Under the pieces are notes generated by a model. That model ran no database searches. It saw nothing but the letters and a program-made list of their open reading frames with translations, and had not been told where the DNA came from. Shown here one piece after another: positions 24,975 through 34,526 of a DNA stretch of 64,000 bases. Both the position numbers and the translations under genes were made by a program. The stretch comes from DAOTTY01 sp034437575 (GTDB lineage: Bacteria > Chloroflexota > Anaerolineae > Aggregatilineales > Phototrophicaceae). The stretch spans positions 1 through 64,000 of the forward strand of contig DAOTTY010000134.1 in the NCBI GenBank assembly GCA_034437575.1, written 5' to 3'. Each line of letters starts with the position of its first letter. Positions within the stretch are counted from its first letter, which is position 1.

Positions 24975-25898
24975 TCAAGTAGATGGCGGCTTTTGATCGG
25001 AGCCGGGCCGCGATGGCCCGCTCAGGCGTGCCCGCCGTGCTGCAATATCATCGTCAATCTTGGTTTGGGCGATTTTTTCGCTAACGGTTCCTTCCTCAAG
25101 CTGCTCAATGATGTCTTCAGGATTTGAGCGAGCGTTGAGCCTGTCATCCATCCACGCAACGCTCTCTCGCGCCTCGCGGATCACATCGGCCAGTACCCTA
25201 TCCGTCTGCTCTTTAAGGTCACGGGCCACATAATACGACGGCGGTTGCTCTGGTTGGGCAGGGGGTGTGCTGTCGCTGGCTGCGGGTGCCTGCGATTTAC
25301 CCGGCTGCGCCGCTGGTGCGTCTTCAGCAGGTGCCGGGTCGGACGCTGCTGGTGCCGGGTCAGACTCTGTTTGCACCGGGATGCGGGTAGGCTGGGCGGG
25401 GGGCTGCGGTGTATTCGTGGCTGCTTCAGGCTGGGCGGACGCCTCATGTGGCGTTGGGTCGGCCTGGGCTTCACGGTGACGCGCCTCAGCAATGGTCGCG
25501 TCCAGTTCGTTGACCCGCAAGATGAGTTCCTGCGTGGCGGTGCGATGCTCCTTGATGTCGGCTTCCAGCATGGTTTTGCGCTGCTGCGCCCGCTGGAGCC
25601 GCTCCACGAAGTAACGCGCTCTGTCATCGTCGTTATTGGCGATGGCTTCGTCGGCCTGCCGGTTCAGCGCGTCTATGTCGCGCTCAATCTCGTTGACCTT
25701 GCGCGTCAGTTGATCCTCATAGTCCAGCGCCTTGTTGATCTGCTGGCGCAGTTGATCGACTTCGTTATCAATGTTGTTGCCCAGGCGAGCGCGTGGAATG
25801 TGCTGGATGGGTGAAGTGGCGGCCTTTTGAACGTCTTCCAGCACATCGTTCATGCCCGCCTTAATCAATATGTTTAGCTTTTTGAGAAAATCGCTCAC
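24975..25898 (-). CDS. PspA/IM30-like coiled-coil protein with Pro/Ala-rich tail
   Basis: The 307-residue protein starts with an amphipathic helix (MSDFLKKLNILIKAGMNDVL) like that of PspA/IM30/Vipp1 proteins, followed by a long coiled coil (about residues 45-155) rich in RQQ, QLTRKVNEIERD and AQQRKTMLE segments. A Pro/Ala/Ser-rich disordered stretch (about 160-225) and a final helical segment (230-295) replace the usual C-terminal helix. PspA proteins bind and repair membranes under stress by forming ESCRT-III-like rods. The start is GTG with GAGGCG upstream. The disordered linker is unusual for the family, so the function is inferred. Confidence 0.7.
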   Translation of the reverse strand: MSDFLKKLNILIKAGMNDVLEDVQKAATSPIQHIPRARLGNNIDNEVDQLRQQINKALDYEDQLTRKVNEIERDIDALNRQADEAIANNDDDRARYFVERLQRAQQRKTMLEADIKEHRTATQELILRVNELDATIAEARHREAQADPTPHEASAQPEAATNTPQPPAQPTRIPVQTESDPAPAASDPAPAEDAPAAQPGKSQAPAASDSTPPAQPEQPPSYYVARDLKEQTDRVLADVIREARESVAWMDDRLNARSNPEDIIEQLEEGTVSEKIAQTKIDDDIAARRARLSGPSRPGSDQKPPST

Positions 25899-25948
25899 CA
25901 GTCGCCTCGCTTCTCGGCTAGTTTACATACGCATTATAACCGATGCTG

Positions 25949-27520
25949 TTAAGGCCCCGCAACGTGAACCGCGTCACAGTCCCTGTCCCCGTCCCAGGCC
26001 AGCGCATAAACCGCCATATTGCCGCCGCCCGCTGCCACCGCCGCCTGCCCGCCAGTGTTGAACACCTCACATAAGCGCGGGTCGGTGCGGTCATCACCGG
26101 GTATCTGGTCGGGGAAGGCCATTAAGTATTGGGCGTTCCTGGCTTGCATCAAGCCCCAAAGTGCCTCAGCATCATTTACGATATTCACAACCTCCGGGCT
26201 GACCAACCCGGCAATATCTAAGATGGGCCGGGGCGTGAAGTAAGCAACCGCACCAATGTCATGCACGGCCAAAAAGTCCCCCGGTGGGATATTGGCGTCC
26301 AGCCAACGGGCCGTCGTCACCATCTCCTCATTGATAATGCGAACATCCCGCGCCAGGATGCCCGGCCCAACAGCCAAACCCATCACAGCGAACGTTACGG
26401 CTGCCGCAGCCGCCACCGCCCGTGACAGCACCCGCCCAGGCATGGATGATCGCCCGGTCCGCAGCAGCCACAGCGTCCCCACCACGCCAATCAACACCAG
26501 GCTGGGCACGGCAGGGATCACATAGCGCCCGTGCTGGTAGCCCGCTGGCAGCCGCGCCGCATACAACCATACCAGCGCCACCGCCCACGCCATCGGCACC
26601 CACCCGACGGCGAAAGCAGCGTTCCCGCGCACACGGCCAACCATCACAACCAGAAACGCCGCCGTCCCTGGCAACAGGAGCAGTTGCCCGCCCGCAAACA
26701 GTGGCTCAAGCATGATCCACACCCGACGCGGGAAGCTGAGCGCCAGCAGCGGCGCGTGTTGGGCCTGCTTGGCAGCGGAGGTACCGGGCAGTAAACCGCC
26801 CGCGAGTTGCAAGTTCAGCAGCAAGTACGGGGCAATCAGCACCGCAAAGCCCACCGCCGCCGCGCCAACCCACAGCAAAATATGACGAAACATGCTGCGA
26901 CGACGCCCAGCTACCGCCATGTAAGCCAGCCCACACAAGCCAGCGGCCCCCAGCCCTTCTGGTCGTGTAAGCACAGCCAGGGCGCTTACACTACCAAACA
27001 CCAATCCGCGCTGTAAAACATGGCGCAGCGCCGGGCTACGTTCGTCATCCCACTCGCGCCACACCAGCAGCGGCAGCAGCAGCGTCCACATAGCAAACAG
27101 GGCCGTTTCCATGCCGCTGCTCGCCGCCCAAATCAAATGCCACGCCAGCGTGATAAACACACCAGCGACTAACCCGGCGTAGCGCACATCTGGCGCGATG
27201 CGATCTGCCAACCGTGCGCCGAACAGCGCCGTCAGCCACAGCGCCAGCCCCCCCAACAGATGCGTCCACAGCAGATAGGGCACCCGCAGCGCATAGCCCA
27301 CTGCCAGCAGCACGGTATACAGCGGCGCGGTTGATGCCGCGCTCGGCTGGCCGGGGATAAGCGCCCACTCACCGCGCAGGCCCAGGTTGCGCCCATACGC
27401 CTGATGAATCCAACTATCATCTAACGGGAAGCCCCACCCGGCCCGCCCGGTGTACAGCAGCATGACTACCGTCACCAGGGCCAGCAGCACCAGCCACCGC
27501 CAATCATTCAGCCGTTTCAA
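25949..27520 (-). CDS. GT-C/GT39-type multi-spanning membrane glycosyltransferase
   Basis: The 523-residue protein has about ten membrane helices and a C-terminal extracytoplasmic domain of about 130 residues. The first external loop contains GFPLDDSWIHQAYGRNL, in which the DD pair sits where GT-C enzymes keep the catalytic or metal-binding acid. Such enzymes move sugars from polyprenyl-phosphate donors to glycans or proteins on the outer face. It starts at TTG 27520, 17 bases inside the end of the previous gene, so translation is coupled. Donor and acceptor are unknown. Confidence 0.75.
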   Translation of the reverse strand: MKRLNDWRWLVLLALVTVVMLLYTGRAGWGFPLDDSWIHQAYGRNLGLRGEWALIPGQPSAASTAPLYTVLLAVGYALRVPYLLWTHLLGGLALWLTALFGARLADRIAPDVRYAGLVAGVFITLAWHLIWAASSGMETALFAMWTLLLPLLVWREWDDERSPALRHVLQRGLVFGSVSALAVLTRPEGLGAAGLCGLAYMAVAGRRRSMFRHILLWVGAAAVGFAVLIAPYLLLNLQLAGGLLPGTSAAKQAQHAPLLALSFPRRVWIMLEPLFAGGQLLLLPGTAAFLVVMVGRVRGNAAFAVGWVPMAWAVALVWLYAARLPAGYQHGRYVIPAVPSLVLIGVVGTLWLLRTGRSSMPGRVLSRAVAAAAAVTFAVMGLAVGPGILARDVRIINEEMVTTARWLDANIPPGDFLAVHDIGAVAYFTPRPILDIAGLVSPEVVNIVNDAEALWGLMQARNAQYLMAFPDQIPGDDRTDPRLCEVFNTGGQAAVAAGGGNMAVYALAWDGDRDCDAVHVAGP

Positions 27521-29069
27521 TGCGATATAACCTCACGTCTGACACTTCCAGCGGAACAGGGATTAAGAAGCCTGGCGGGTTGGATGGCACGTTGACGAGC
27601 GGCAGGGGGGCCGCGTGTGTTACCCCATCCCAAACGGATTCCAGCAGCACATAATCCACATCGTAGTGCGCGGCAATTTCGAGAATCACCTCCGGGGACT
27701 CATTCGGCAGCACAACCCCGCCGCGCCCGGTGAAAAAGTACAGGCTGGCCGGGTCATTAACCATCACCCGCGCATTTTCAGGCACAGCGGCCATAAGCTG
27801 TTCAAGATGCGGGGGCGTCACCCGGACGGAACGGCCACTGCGCCCGATATAGACACTCAGCACAAGCGCGGCCAGCACGACCCCCGCCGTCAGAGTGCGC
27901 TTCGCCCGCTGCGGGTGCCAGTTGCGGCGGCGCTTCGCTATCCATGTCACAGCAGCATCCAGGCCGACGATGGCCAGCACCACCCAGACCGGGAACAACG
28001 CCGCCGAGGAGTGAAACAGCCCCCCCCGATACCCCGGAAACGGAAATACCAGCGTCATTGCCAGATGCAGCCCCAGCGCATATATCCAGAATGGGGTCAG
28101 CAGCGGCTCCCGGCGCAGGTGCCACAGGCCGATAAACATCAGCGGCGTAAGCAGGACCATACCTTCTACAGCGACCAACGTCGCCACCCCGTTGACCAGC
28201 GCCACCCGCCGCGAGTCCCACAGCAGTTGCCAGCCACCACTTGCCCAGAAGCGCTGCGGGGTGGCGTCCGGCGGATAGTTAAAGATGTCGTTATATTCTG
28301 TAAACCAGATGCCCTGCACCCCACCCGACGCCAGCGGCTCCCCGATGACTTGCAGATTGCGAACCATCCAGGGGGCCATAACCAGCAGATAGCCGGTTAG
28401 CAGCGCCACCCCCAGCAATAGCGCATCACGCAGCCGCAGCGCCCGCAACAGCCACAACCAACCCGCCGCCGCAATCCCGGCCAGCACCAGCAGCACGCCG
28501 TCCGCCCGTGTAAGGTGAGCGCCCCCGGCCAGCAGCCCCGCAACGGCGTACCCCCCCCACCGCCGCGAATCCAGGCCGCGCCCCAGCGCAACCAGGCACC
28601 CCACCCCAAAGGCTGCGAACGGGGTAAATGTCGTTACCATCCCCCAATAGCGCGAATAAAAGCCGCCCACCAGCACAATCAGGCCAGCAGCCCACGCATG
28701 ACGGGCCGTGCCACCCACACGCCCGCCCAACCAGAACGCGGTAAACCCGGCCAACGCCAGCATCAGTGCAAACGGGAACTGCGCCGCATCATAAGACCCC
28801 GGCGCGTTGAACACCATCATGCCTGCTGCCGCCAACCACGACGCCATCGGCATCCAATACAGGTGTGACGGCGCGGGGAGCGAATCCGGCGCACCGATGT
28901 ACGTCCACAGGTAGGAGTCGGTCATGCCATCACCATTGACAATCCGCGCCCCACTGTTGAAGTAGTAGTAGGCGTCTGTATAACCGGGCCAGTTGGCGAA
29001 GCCATACGCCACCCCAAACGCCAGCACCAGCCCAACGGGCGCAAACATCAGGTAGGCCCGCCGCGTCAA
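27504..29069 (-). CDS. GT-C type multi-spanning membrane protein, probable glycosyltransferase
   Basis: The 521-residue protein has about ten membrane segments and a C-terminal soluble domain (about residues 410-521). The first loop reads NWPGYTDAYYYFNSGARIVNGDG, with Asp in the position expected for the GT-C acidic residue. It begins with TTG whose last bases overlap the TGA stop of the upstream gene (TTGA), and its own end overlaps the next start by 17 bases. It belongs to the 34459-25949 glycan operon. The substrate cannot be read from the sequence. Confidence 0.72.
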   Translation of the reverse strand: MTRRAYLMFAPVGLVLAFGVAYGFANWPGYTDAYYYFNSGARIVNGDGMTDSYLWTYIGAPDSLPAPSHLYWMPMASWLAAAGMMVFNAPGSYDAAQFPFALMLALAGFTAFWLGGRVGGTARHAWAAGLIVLVGGFYSRYWGMVTTFTPFAAFGVGCLVALGRGLDSRRWGGYAVAGLLAGGAHLTRADGVLLVLAGIAAAGWLWLLRALRLRDALLLGVALLTGYLLVMAPWMVRNLQVIGEPLASGGVQGIWFTEYNDIFNYPPDATPQRFWASGGWQLLWDSRRVALVNGVATLVAVEGMVLLTPLMFIGLWHLRREPLLTPFWIYALGLHLAMTLVFPFPGYRGGLFHSSAALFPVWVVLAIVGLDAAVTWIAKRRRNWHPQRAKRTLTAGVVLAALVLSVYIGRSGRSVRVTPPHLEQLMAAVPENARVMVNDPASLYFFTGRGGVVLPNESPEVILEIAAHYDVDYVLLESVWDGVTHAAPLPLVNVPSNPPGFLIPVPLEVSDVRLYRIETAE

Positions 29070-30286
29070 AAGGCGTCCTCGCTTTGGCTAAGGCGGGGCG
29101 GCATCCGCCACCAGCGCCCCGCCGTAAATACCAGCGTCAGCAGCACAACGACCACCAGCGGCAGGAAGACGGTCAGGTTTTCCAGGTTGGGGGGGACGAT
29201 GGTCGTCAGGAAGTGTGCCCAGGGCACCACCAGCAGCCCCAGCAGCAGCGGGTAGTTCCACAGGCCACGCCCGCGCCGGGATAGCTGCTGCATCGCCACC
29301 AGCAGCACCAGCATAAACACCATAAAGTGCGGGGTCGCAGTGCGCGGCCCGGCGGTGTGCGTCACCCACAGCGTGACCGCCACCGCCCACAGCAGCCGCT
29401 CATCCCGGCGCTGGATCAGCACACCCCACCACGCCCACAACAGCCACCCGGCCAGCAGCCCACGCACGGTATAGCCCACCAGCGGCGGCCAGCCCAACAG
29501 GAACTCAAACAAAATCCACACGGGGGAGCCGTCACGGGTGTAAGCGGGGTACTGCTGCACCTGCGCCAACCAATCTGTGAACCAGTCCGGTTGCAGCGCA
29601 AAGGATGCGGCCATTAGCGCACCCCACACGCCCCCAAACCCGATCACAAAGCGCCAGCGCTGACGGCTGATGCCCCACAACAGCAAAAACGGCACCAGCA
29701 AAAAGCCCATCTGCGGCTTGATGGTCGATAGGGCCAGCGCCGCCCCCGCCAGGCCATCCCGCCCAACGGAAAGCGCCCACAGCGTCAGCGCGGTCATGAG
29801 GTAAACCACATGGCTTGGCTGGCCCAGTATCAGCCCACGAAAGCCGTAGTAATTTAGTACACTGAACACCAAAAGCGCCCCTAACAGCCCCAGCCCCGGA
29901 CGCCAACGCAGTGCCCCCAATAGCAAAAACAGCCCGGCGATCAGGCACACCTCAAGCAGCACCAGCCACACAGCAGACGCCCACGCATACGGTAGGGTGA
30001 CCAGCGGCCCCACATAAAACACAGTGTACATAGGGTAGGCGAACAGGCCCAGGTCTTCGCCAGACTGCGCTGCCCGCCCGTAGATGCGCTGCTGAATATT
30101 GAGGCTGGCCGCGTCACTGTACGGGCTGACGCCCTCCACCCAAAATGACCGCGCCCCCTCCCAGCGCGACAGGAAATCGTTCATGCCGGGGTTGGGCGCA
30201 GTGAACTGGTTGTGGGTGATAACAACATTTGCCGCCAGCACCAGCGCCAGCAGCCCCCCGAACAGCGCCCACCGATAACGCGTCAT
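29066..30286 (-). CDS. GT87/DUF2029-type mannosyltransferase-like membrane protein
   Basis: The 406-residue protein has about ten membrane helices. NDFLSRWEGARSFW and SPYSD in the first loop, and the ALSTIKPQMGFLLVPFLLLW block near residues 190-209 (the KPQ motif), are hallmarks of the GT87/DUF2029 group related to polyprenyl-phosphomannose-dependent mannosyltransferases. It starts at ATG 30286, overlapping the TAA stop of the DUF4177-like gene, and its end overlaps the next gene's start. It is therefore part of the same translationally coupled operon. Confidence 0.8.
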   Translation of the reverse strand: MTRYRWALFGGLLALVLAANVVITHNQFTAPNPGMNDFLSRWEGARSFWVEGVSPYSDAASLNIQQRIYGRAAQSGEDLGLFAYPMYTVFYVGPLVTLPYAWASAVWLVLLEVCLIAGLFLLLGALRWRPGLGLLGALLVFSVLNYYGFRGLILGQPSHVVYLMTALTLWALSVGRDGLAGAALALSTIKPQMGFLLVPFLLLWGISRQRWRFVIGFGGVWGALMAASFALQPDWFTDWLAQVQQYPAYTRDGSPVWILFEFLLGWPPLVGYTVRGLLAGWLLWAWWGVLIQRRDERLLWAVAVTLWVTHTAGPRTATPHFMVFMLVLLVAMQQLSRRGRGLWNYPLLLGLLVVPWAHFLTTIVPPNLENLTVFLPLVVVVLLTLVFTAGRWWRMPPRLSQSEDAF

Positions 30287-31068
30287 TAACGGGTGGGGCG
30301 CTTCATCAACAGGCGCACGTACTGCTGCGGCAGCACTTCCTCACGGATGACCTCCCAGCCCTGAGCGCCTGTTTCGTTGAGCAGTTTGGTGTAGGCATCC
30401 TCAATCGTGATCTTCTCGCCGCCCTGTTCCAGTGCATATTCAATGTTGCTCATGTGCTGCTGCCACGTCTTCACCACAATTTCGCGGTATTCCCAACCCC
30501 CCGTGACGGCAGCGGCGGGCACGTCTGCCCCTACCGGGATAACCTCGCCGGGCTGGTCAATAGGCATGTCTTCAACAGCCCCGGCGCTCTGTGCCAGCAT
30601 CGGCGGTGCCAGTTCCCCCGCATCCGGCGGGATAACCGGGGCGCGTTCGGCCAGCAGGGTATGCACGAGTGGCTCGTCAACAGCATCTGCGGGCAGTTGC
30701 ATCTGCGGTTCGGCGGCAGCGGGCGGGGTCTCCGCCAGGGGCCGGTCCATCGCCAGCGCCACGCCCGTTTCGACGACGGCGACAGCGTCTGATTCGGTGT
30801 CTTCCACCAGCGGACGGGCATCAAACGGGGCCGGGTCGGGGGCCGCCTGTTCATCCTCCGGGATGACGGGCAGCGTGTCGCCCTCATCCTCGTCTTCGCT
30901 TTCGCTGGCTTCGACGGGCTGTTCCCCCAGCAGCGCGTCCACGTTGGCCAGCCACCGCCGCGCTGTGGAACTGTGCGGTTCCAACTCTAGCAGGATGGCG
31001 CGGGCTTCGAGGTACTGCTCGTCAACAATCAGGTCGTAGGCGCGGTCTAGCTGTTCTTTTGACGACAT
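30286..31068 (-). CDS. Acidic protein with C-terminal DUF4177-like domain
   Basis: In this 260-residue protein the first 60 residues are helical (EQLDRAYDLIVDEQYLEARAIL looks TPR-like), and an acidic Pro/Glu-rich disordered stretch fills about residues 60-185. The last 70 residues form a DUF4177-like domain (WEYREIVVK ... LLNETGAQGWEVI ... LLMKRP). That domain is clearly similar to the whole of the next-door 81-residue protein, sharing WEY, GAQGWE and KRP, so the pair probably arose by duplication. The function of DUF4177 proteins is unknown. Placement inside a glycosyltransferase operon suggests a cytoplasmic accessory role. Confidence 0.65.
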   Translation of the reverse strand: MSSKEQLDRAYDLIVDEQYLEARAILLELEPHSSTARRWLANVDALLGEQPVEASESEDEDEGDTLPVIPEDEQAAPDPAPFDARPLVEDTESDAVAVVETGVALAMDRPLAETPPAAAEPQMQLPADAVDEPLVHTLLAERAPVIPPDAGELAPPMLAQSAGAVEDMPIDQPGEVIPVGADVPAAAVTGGWEYREIVVKTWQQHMSNIEYALEQGGEKITIEDAYTKLLNETGAQGWEVIREEVLPQQYVRLLMKRPTR

Positions 31069-31074
31069 AGCGGT

Positions 31075-31320
31075 TTATGCCTGTTCTTTCTGCTGCGGCT
31101 GTGCAGACGGCTTTTGCTGCGGCTTGGGGCGCTTAAAAGCGAATTCTTTTTCTTCCGGGTTGGAAATGCCCACCAACTCCCAGCCCTGTGCGCCGAGCAA
31201 GTTCATCACATCGGCCAGCACTTTGTCCTTGAGTTTGGGTTCTTTGGTACCGTTGATGCGGTAGTCCGTCCGCCCATAATGACGATTAAAGCTCATCGTA
31301 AGGTATTCCCAGCGCTGCAT
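31075..31320 (-). CDS. Small DUF4177-like protein
   Basis: The 81-residue protein is a single DUF4177-like domain (RWEYLTMSFN, then LLGAQGWELVG and FAFKRPKPQ) with a Gln/Pro-rich tail. AAGGAG upstream of ATG 31320 is a strong ribosome site. It lies six bases before its larger paralogue at 30286-31068, and the two may work together or bind each other. The function is unknown. Confidence 0.72.
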   Translation of the reverse strand: MQRWEYLTMSFNRHYGRTDYRINGTKEPKLKDKVLADVMNLLGAQGWELVGISNPEEKEFAFKRPKPQQKPSAQPQQKEQA

Positions 31321-31399
31321 AACACGCTCCTTCAGTAATGCGGTCTGTTTTTGACGGGGATTACAAACAATTTATCTCACAGTGGGTGTTTTCGCCAAT

Positions 31400-32650
31400 C
31401 TATACCGCTGCCGGGTGCCCACGCAGCACCCGGTACAGCGCGACCACTAATCCGACCAGGATCGCCGTCCGCACCAGCACCAACACCGTGAACGGCAGCA
31501 CCAACTCCCCACTGATGACGCCGCCCGTCGCCCCGGTGCGGATGAACAACAACGGGTACTCGGCAAACGTCACCAGCGACAGCAGCACGCACACCTGCAC
31601 ACCCCGCGCCGTCGGGAAGCACAGCAGCGTCAGCGGTAGGATGCCCACAAGCCACTGTGGTGACCAGCCCTGCGACTGCAAATAGAAGATTAGCAGCGTC
31701 ACCAGTACAAACGCCACCACACCGCGCTCGTCGGTGCGGCGCGTGCGAACAAAGATGAACAGCCCAACCGCCGCCGCCCCTGCCAACCGGACGATGCCCG
31801 GCACCACCGGCGGATTGCCACGCGGCAGGGTGGCATTGGTTACGTCGGTGCGCTCACTGACTGACCCAAACACACCCGTACTCAGGTTGCCGTCAAGCAG
31901 CGCCCACACCGTTTGATAGCTGGCCTTGTTAAACTGCGCCGTCAGCGAGGGCAGGGTCATCTGCCGCGTGGACGGGTTCGCCAGCAGCACCACATAGGGC
32001 ACCGCAAACACGGCAACGGCAATCACGATGTAAATCGCACTGGCCCGCACCGCCCGAAAGCGAATCACCGCGCCGAACAGCAGCGCGGGCACGAACTTGG
32101 TCAGGGCACCCAACCCGGCCACCACCGCCGATGATACATCACGCCCCCGCAGCAGCAGCCACAACCCCAACAGCAAAAACACCACCACCAGCGGCTCAAA
32201 CGTCCAAAAGGCGAACACCAGCGGGGCCAGCAGCAGCGCATACACCCAGGCCAACGCCTGCCCTTCCGTCTCACCATACAACCGGATGCCCATCAGCCGC
32301 AGCAGCACAAAGTTTCCGAAGTCACAGGCCAGCATGACCCCCGCCAGCAGCGTTGCATAGCTGCCATAACTGGCCTCACCGCCCAGCAAGCGATACAGCC
32401 CGACCTCTATGACCGACCACAACGGCGGGAACTCGCTCCACCAGTCTCGGAAGGGGTACAGGCCCGCGTCGGTTGGCTGCACCAGCAGGTAGTAATACAG
32501 GTAATCGCCACCCACCGTCACCCCGCGCTCGGCATTATCAATGAGCAGCGGTTGGTAGGCCAGCAGCAGCAGCACGCGCAGCCCGATGAACACCACCGCC
32601 AGCGTCGTGAAGCCGCTTAGCAGGCGCGGCATCGCCCGCTGCACCGTCAT
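31400..32650 (-). CDS. GT87/DUF2029-type membrane glycosyltransferase
   Basis: The 416-residue protein has about ten membrane segments. The first loop holds GGDYLYYYLL and YPFRDWWSEFPPLW, and a helix-loop reads GLGALTKFVPALLFGAVI, the TK-F/KP-type motif of the GT87 group (about residues 193-210). It is predicted to use a polyprenyl-phosphate sugar on the outer face of the membrane. It overlaps the preceding gene by ATGA and ends 79 bases before the DUF4177-like gene. Confidence 0.78.
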   Translation of the reverse strand: MTVQRAMPRLLSGFTTLAVVFIGLRVLLLLAYQPLLIDNAERGVTVGGDYLYYYLLVQPTDAGLYPFRDWWSEFPPLWSVIEVGLYRLLGGEASYGSYATLLAGVMLACDFGNFVLLRLMGIRLYGETEGQALAWVYALLLAPLVFAFWTFEPLVVVFLLLGLWLLLRGRDVSSAVVAGLGALTKFVPALLFGAVIRFRAVRASAIYIVIAVAVFAVPYVVLLANPSTRQMTLPSLTAQFNKASYQTVWALLDGNLSTGVFGSVSERTDVTNATLPRGNPPVVPGIVRLAGAAAVGLFIFVRTRRTDERGVVAFVLVTLLIFYLQSQGWSPQWLVGILPLTLLCFPTARGVQVCVLLSLVTFAEYPLLFIRTGATGGVISGELVLPFTVLVLVRTAILVGLVVALYRVLRGHPAAV

Positions 32651-34155
32651 GGGGCCACCTCATCCCGAACGAAAACGACGGCCTGTTCATCCCGGTAGAC
32701 TTCCGACCAGCCGCGCACAGTTGCCAGTTCTCGCCCAATCGGGCTGCCAGACTCAATCACCACACTGTTGACGCCGCGCTGGGCGAACACATCGCGCCAG
32801 TCTGCGTTGAGCGTGTACACGTCAATGTACTCTGAGAGGAACTCGTCGCCGTATAAGTCGGTGCGGCCATCCACGTAAACGGGCATCTCCGGCAAGGCCC
32901 ACATCAGATAGCCGCCCCAGTCGTAGCTGTTGAACACGCCACCCGGCACGGGGTTAGCTTGCAAGTAAGCACTCACGCGCACGGGCAAAAAGTCTTCCTG
33001 CGCTTCACGGACGCGCTCCGGTTCCAGTGTGTGGGCGATTTTGCCCACTGCCGCGATGACCAGCAGCAGCAGCAGCCCCGCATTGACAAGCCCCGCCGAG
33101 CGCCGCACCCGCCGCCGGGGTTGGAAATCCCAGCCCCGTTCTTTGAGCAGCGCATCCGTGTGGAACATCAACAGGGGCGCGGCCACCACCGCAAACACGG
33201 CCACGTTGCGGCCATAGGCCAGCGCCAGGTACAGCGTCCCACTCAGCAGCGCCAAGCTGGCCCACCGCACCCGGCGCGGACTGGCCCCCAACGCCCCGAA
33301 CAGGCCCACCAGCATCAAGATGAAGGGCAGCAGGTTGGCATTTTGAAAGTTGGGCGACTGCCATTCCTGGATGAAGTTTCGCAGCACATCCAGGCCCACC
33401 GTCTGGAAGGGCAATAGCAGCATCCGGTAGGTATAGGGGTTCACCATGATGAGCAGAGCGCTGGCCAACCCGACTAAAATCAGCCTGCCCACGCCGCGCC
33501 AGCCCTTCACCTCATCCCCACCAGGATTCAACACGCAAGCGGCGATTTCCCCGCCAATCACCCCGGCCATGAAGATAAAGCCAATCGAATAGCCCGCGTG
33601 CAGGTTGCCCCACAGCGCCATCAACAGCGGGATGAGCCACAGCCGGTCAACATCACGGAATTTGTACTGAAACAGCAGGTAAAGGATCACGGTGCTGAGG
33701 AAAAACGACACCATCTGCGGGCGGGGCGACCAGAACACCGCTGCCGTCGATGCGCCCAAAATCACAATGAAGGCGCGCAGGTATGTGTTACCGCTGCCCG
33801 CCAAATAGACGAACACCATGCCACCTGTTGCAAACGCTGCTGTATACAGCGCCAGCCCCGCATTGCCCGCCAGCGAATACACGCCGTAGATGAGCAACTG
33901 CGCCCCCCAACTGTGATTGATCCACACGGTATCGCTGCGGGTGTAAGAAAACGGGTCTTCATAGATGAAGCCGTTGGCCAGCGTGTATTCCCCACTGCGA
34001 ACGTGCCACCACGTATCCGTATCCACTGGAATGCGGGTGGCCAGCGCGAAGATCATCACGAACAGGCCCACCCGCATCACCCGCTCAACCGTCAGGTGGC
34101 GTATATCCAGCGCGGCGCGGCGCTTAGCTGCCCGCTGCGTCGTGATCGTTGTCAT
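32647..34155 (-). CDS. GT-C type multi-spanning membrane protein
   Basis: The 502-residue protein has about ten membrane segments and a C-terminal domain of about 100 residues. The first loop contains PVDTDTWWHVRSGEYTL and YEDPFSYTRSD, with clustered acidic and aromatic residues as in GT-C enzymes. The C-terminal domain contains FNSYDWGGYLMWALPEMPVYVDGRTDLYG, a pattern I have seen repeatedly in membrane proteins of this kind. ATG 34155 overlaps the end of the upstream small gene by 32 bases, an unusually long overlap; a later start (GTG/ATG near the first helix) is possible. The function is inferred. Confidence 0.7.
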   Translation of the reverse strand: MTTITTQRAAKRRAALDIRHLTVERVMRVGLFVMIFALATRIPVDTDTWWHVRSGEYTLANGFIYEDPFSYTRSDTVWINHSWGAQLLIYGVYSLAGNAGLALYTAAFATGGMVFVYLAGSGNTYLRAFIVILGASTAAVFWSPRPQMVSFFLSTVILYLLFQYKFRDVDRLWLIPLLMALWGNLHAGYSIGFIFMAGVIGGEIAACVLNPGGDEVKGWRGVGRLILVGLASALLIMVNPYTYRMLLLPFQTVGLDVLRNFIQEWQSPNFQNANLLPFILMLVGLFGALGASPRRVRWASLALLSGTLYLALAYGRNVAVFAVVAAPLLMFHTDALLKERGWDFQPRRRVRRSAGLVNAGLLLLLVIAAVGKIAHTLEPERVREAQEDFLPVRVSAYLQANPVPGGVFNSYDWGGYLMWALPEMPVYVDGRTDLYGDEFLSEYIDVYTLNADWRDVFAQRGVNSVVIESGSPIGRELATVRGWSEVYRDEQAVVFVRDEVAP

Positions 34156-34459
34156 CGCCGTAAGTCAATTCGTAGTATTCCATCAGCGCTTTCAAAATGT
34201 TGGACATATCAACCGCGCCTTCCATCACCTCAACCGTGTTGGCCACAGTAACATCGCCCTCTGCCGGTTGTCCATCGCGTTCGGCCTCTGCCAAGATTAA
34301 CCCCGCCCGCCCCTGAATTTTGTTAACGCACGTCATCAGGTCAATAAAGAGCGTGGGTATAATCGCCTTCTCATCCGTCTTGAGCAGCGTTTGCAGGTAA
34401 TGATCCTGCGCGAAGCGGTCGAACTGATCGCGGTAGCTTTGTTTTCCGTTTTTCGGCAT
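34124..34459 (-). CDS. Small helical protein of unknown function
   Basis: The 111-residue, mostly helical, acidic protein is not a family I recognise. The N-terminus is basic and polar (KNGKQSYRDQFDRFAQDHYL), the middle amphipathic, and the end acidic (YGDDNDHD). GGGA precedes ATG 34459. It heads the minus-strand glycan operon and overlaps the next gene by 32 bases, so it may regulate or assist that operon. It is divergent from the gene at 34527 across 67 bases. Confidence 0.6.
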   Translation of the reverse strand: MPKNGKQSYRDQFDRFAQDHYLQTLLKTDEKAIIPTLFIDLMTCVNKIQGRAGLILAEAERDGQPAEGDVTVANTVEVMEGAVDMSNILKALMEYYELTYGDDNDHDAAGS

Positions 34460-34526
34460 GATGTCCCTTACACGTCCCGCCGAGCTTAGTGGCTTAACAT
34501 CGAATCATCCACAGGATAACACGACA

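Noticed and set aside
27615..28400. Plus-strand open frame (261 codons) opposite a GT-C gene
   Set aside because: It is dominated by Gln, His, Pro and Arg, as expected for the reverse complement of a membrane-protein gene; no domain is visible.
34458..34526. Longer start for the plus-strand GT-C gene
   Set aside because: The 23 added residues are polar and overlap the divergent promoter region. ATG 34527 leads straight into the first helix.
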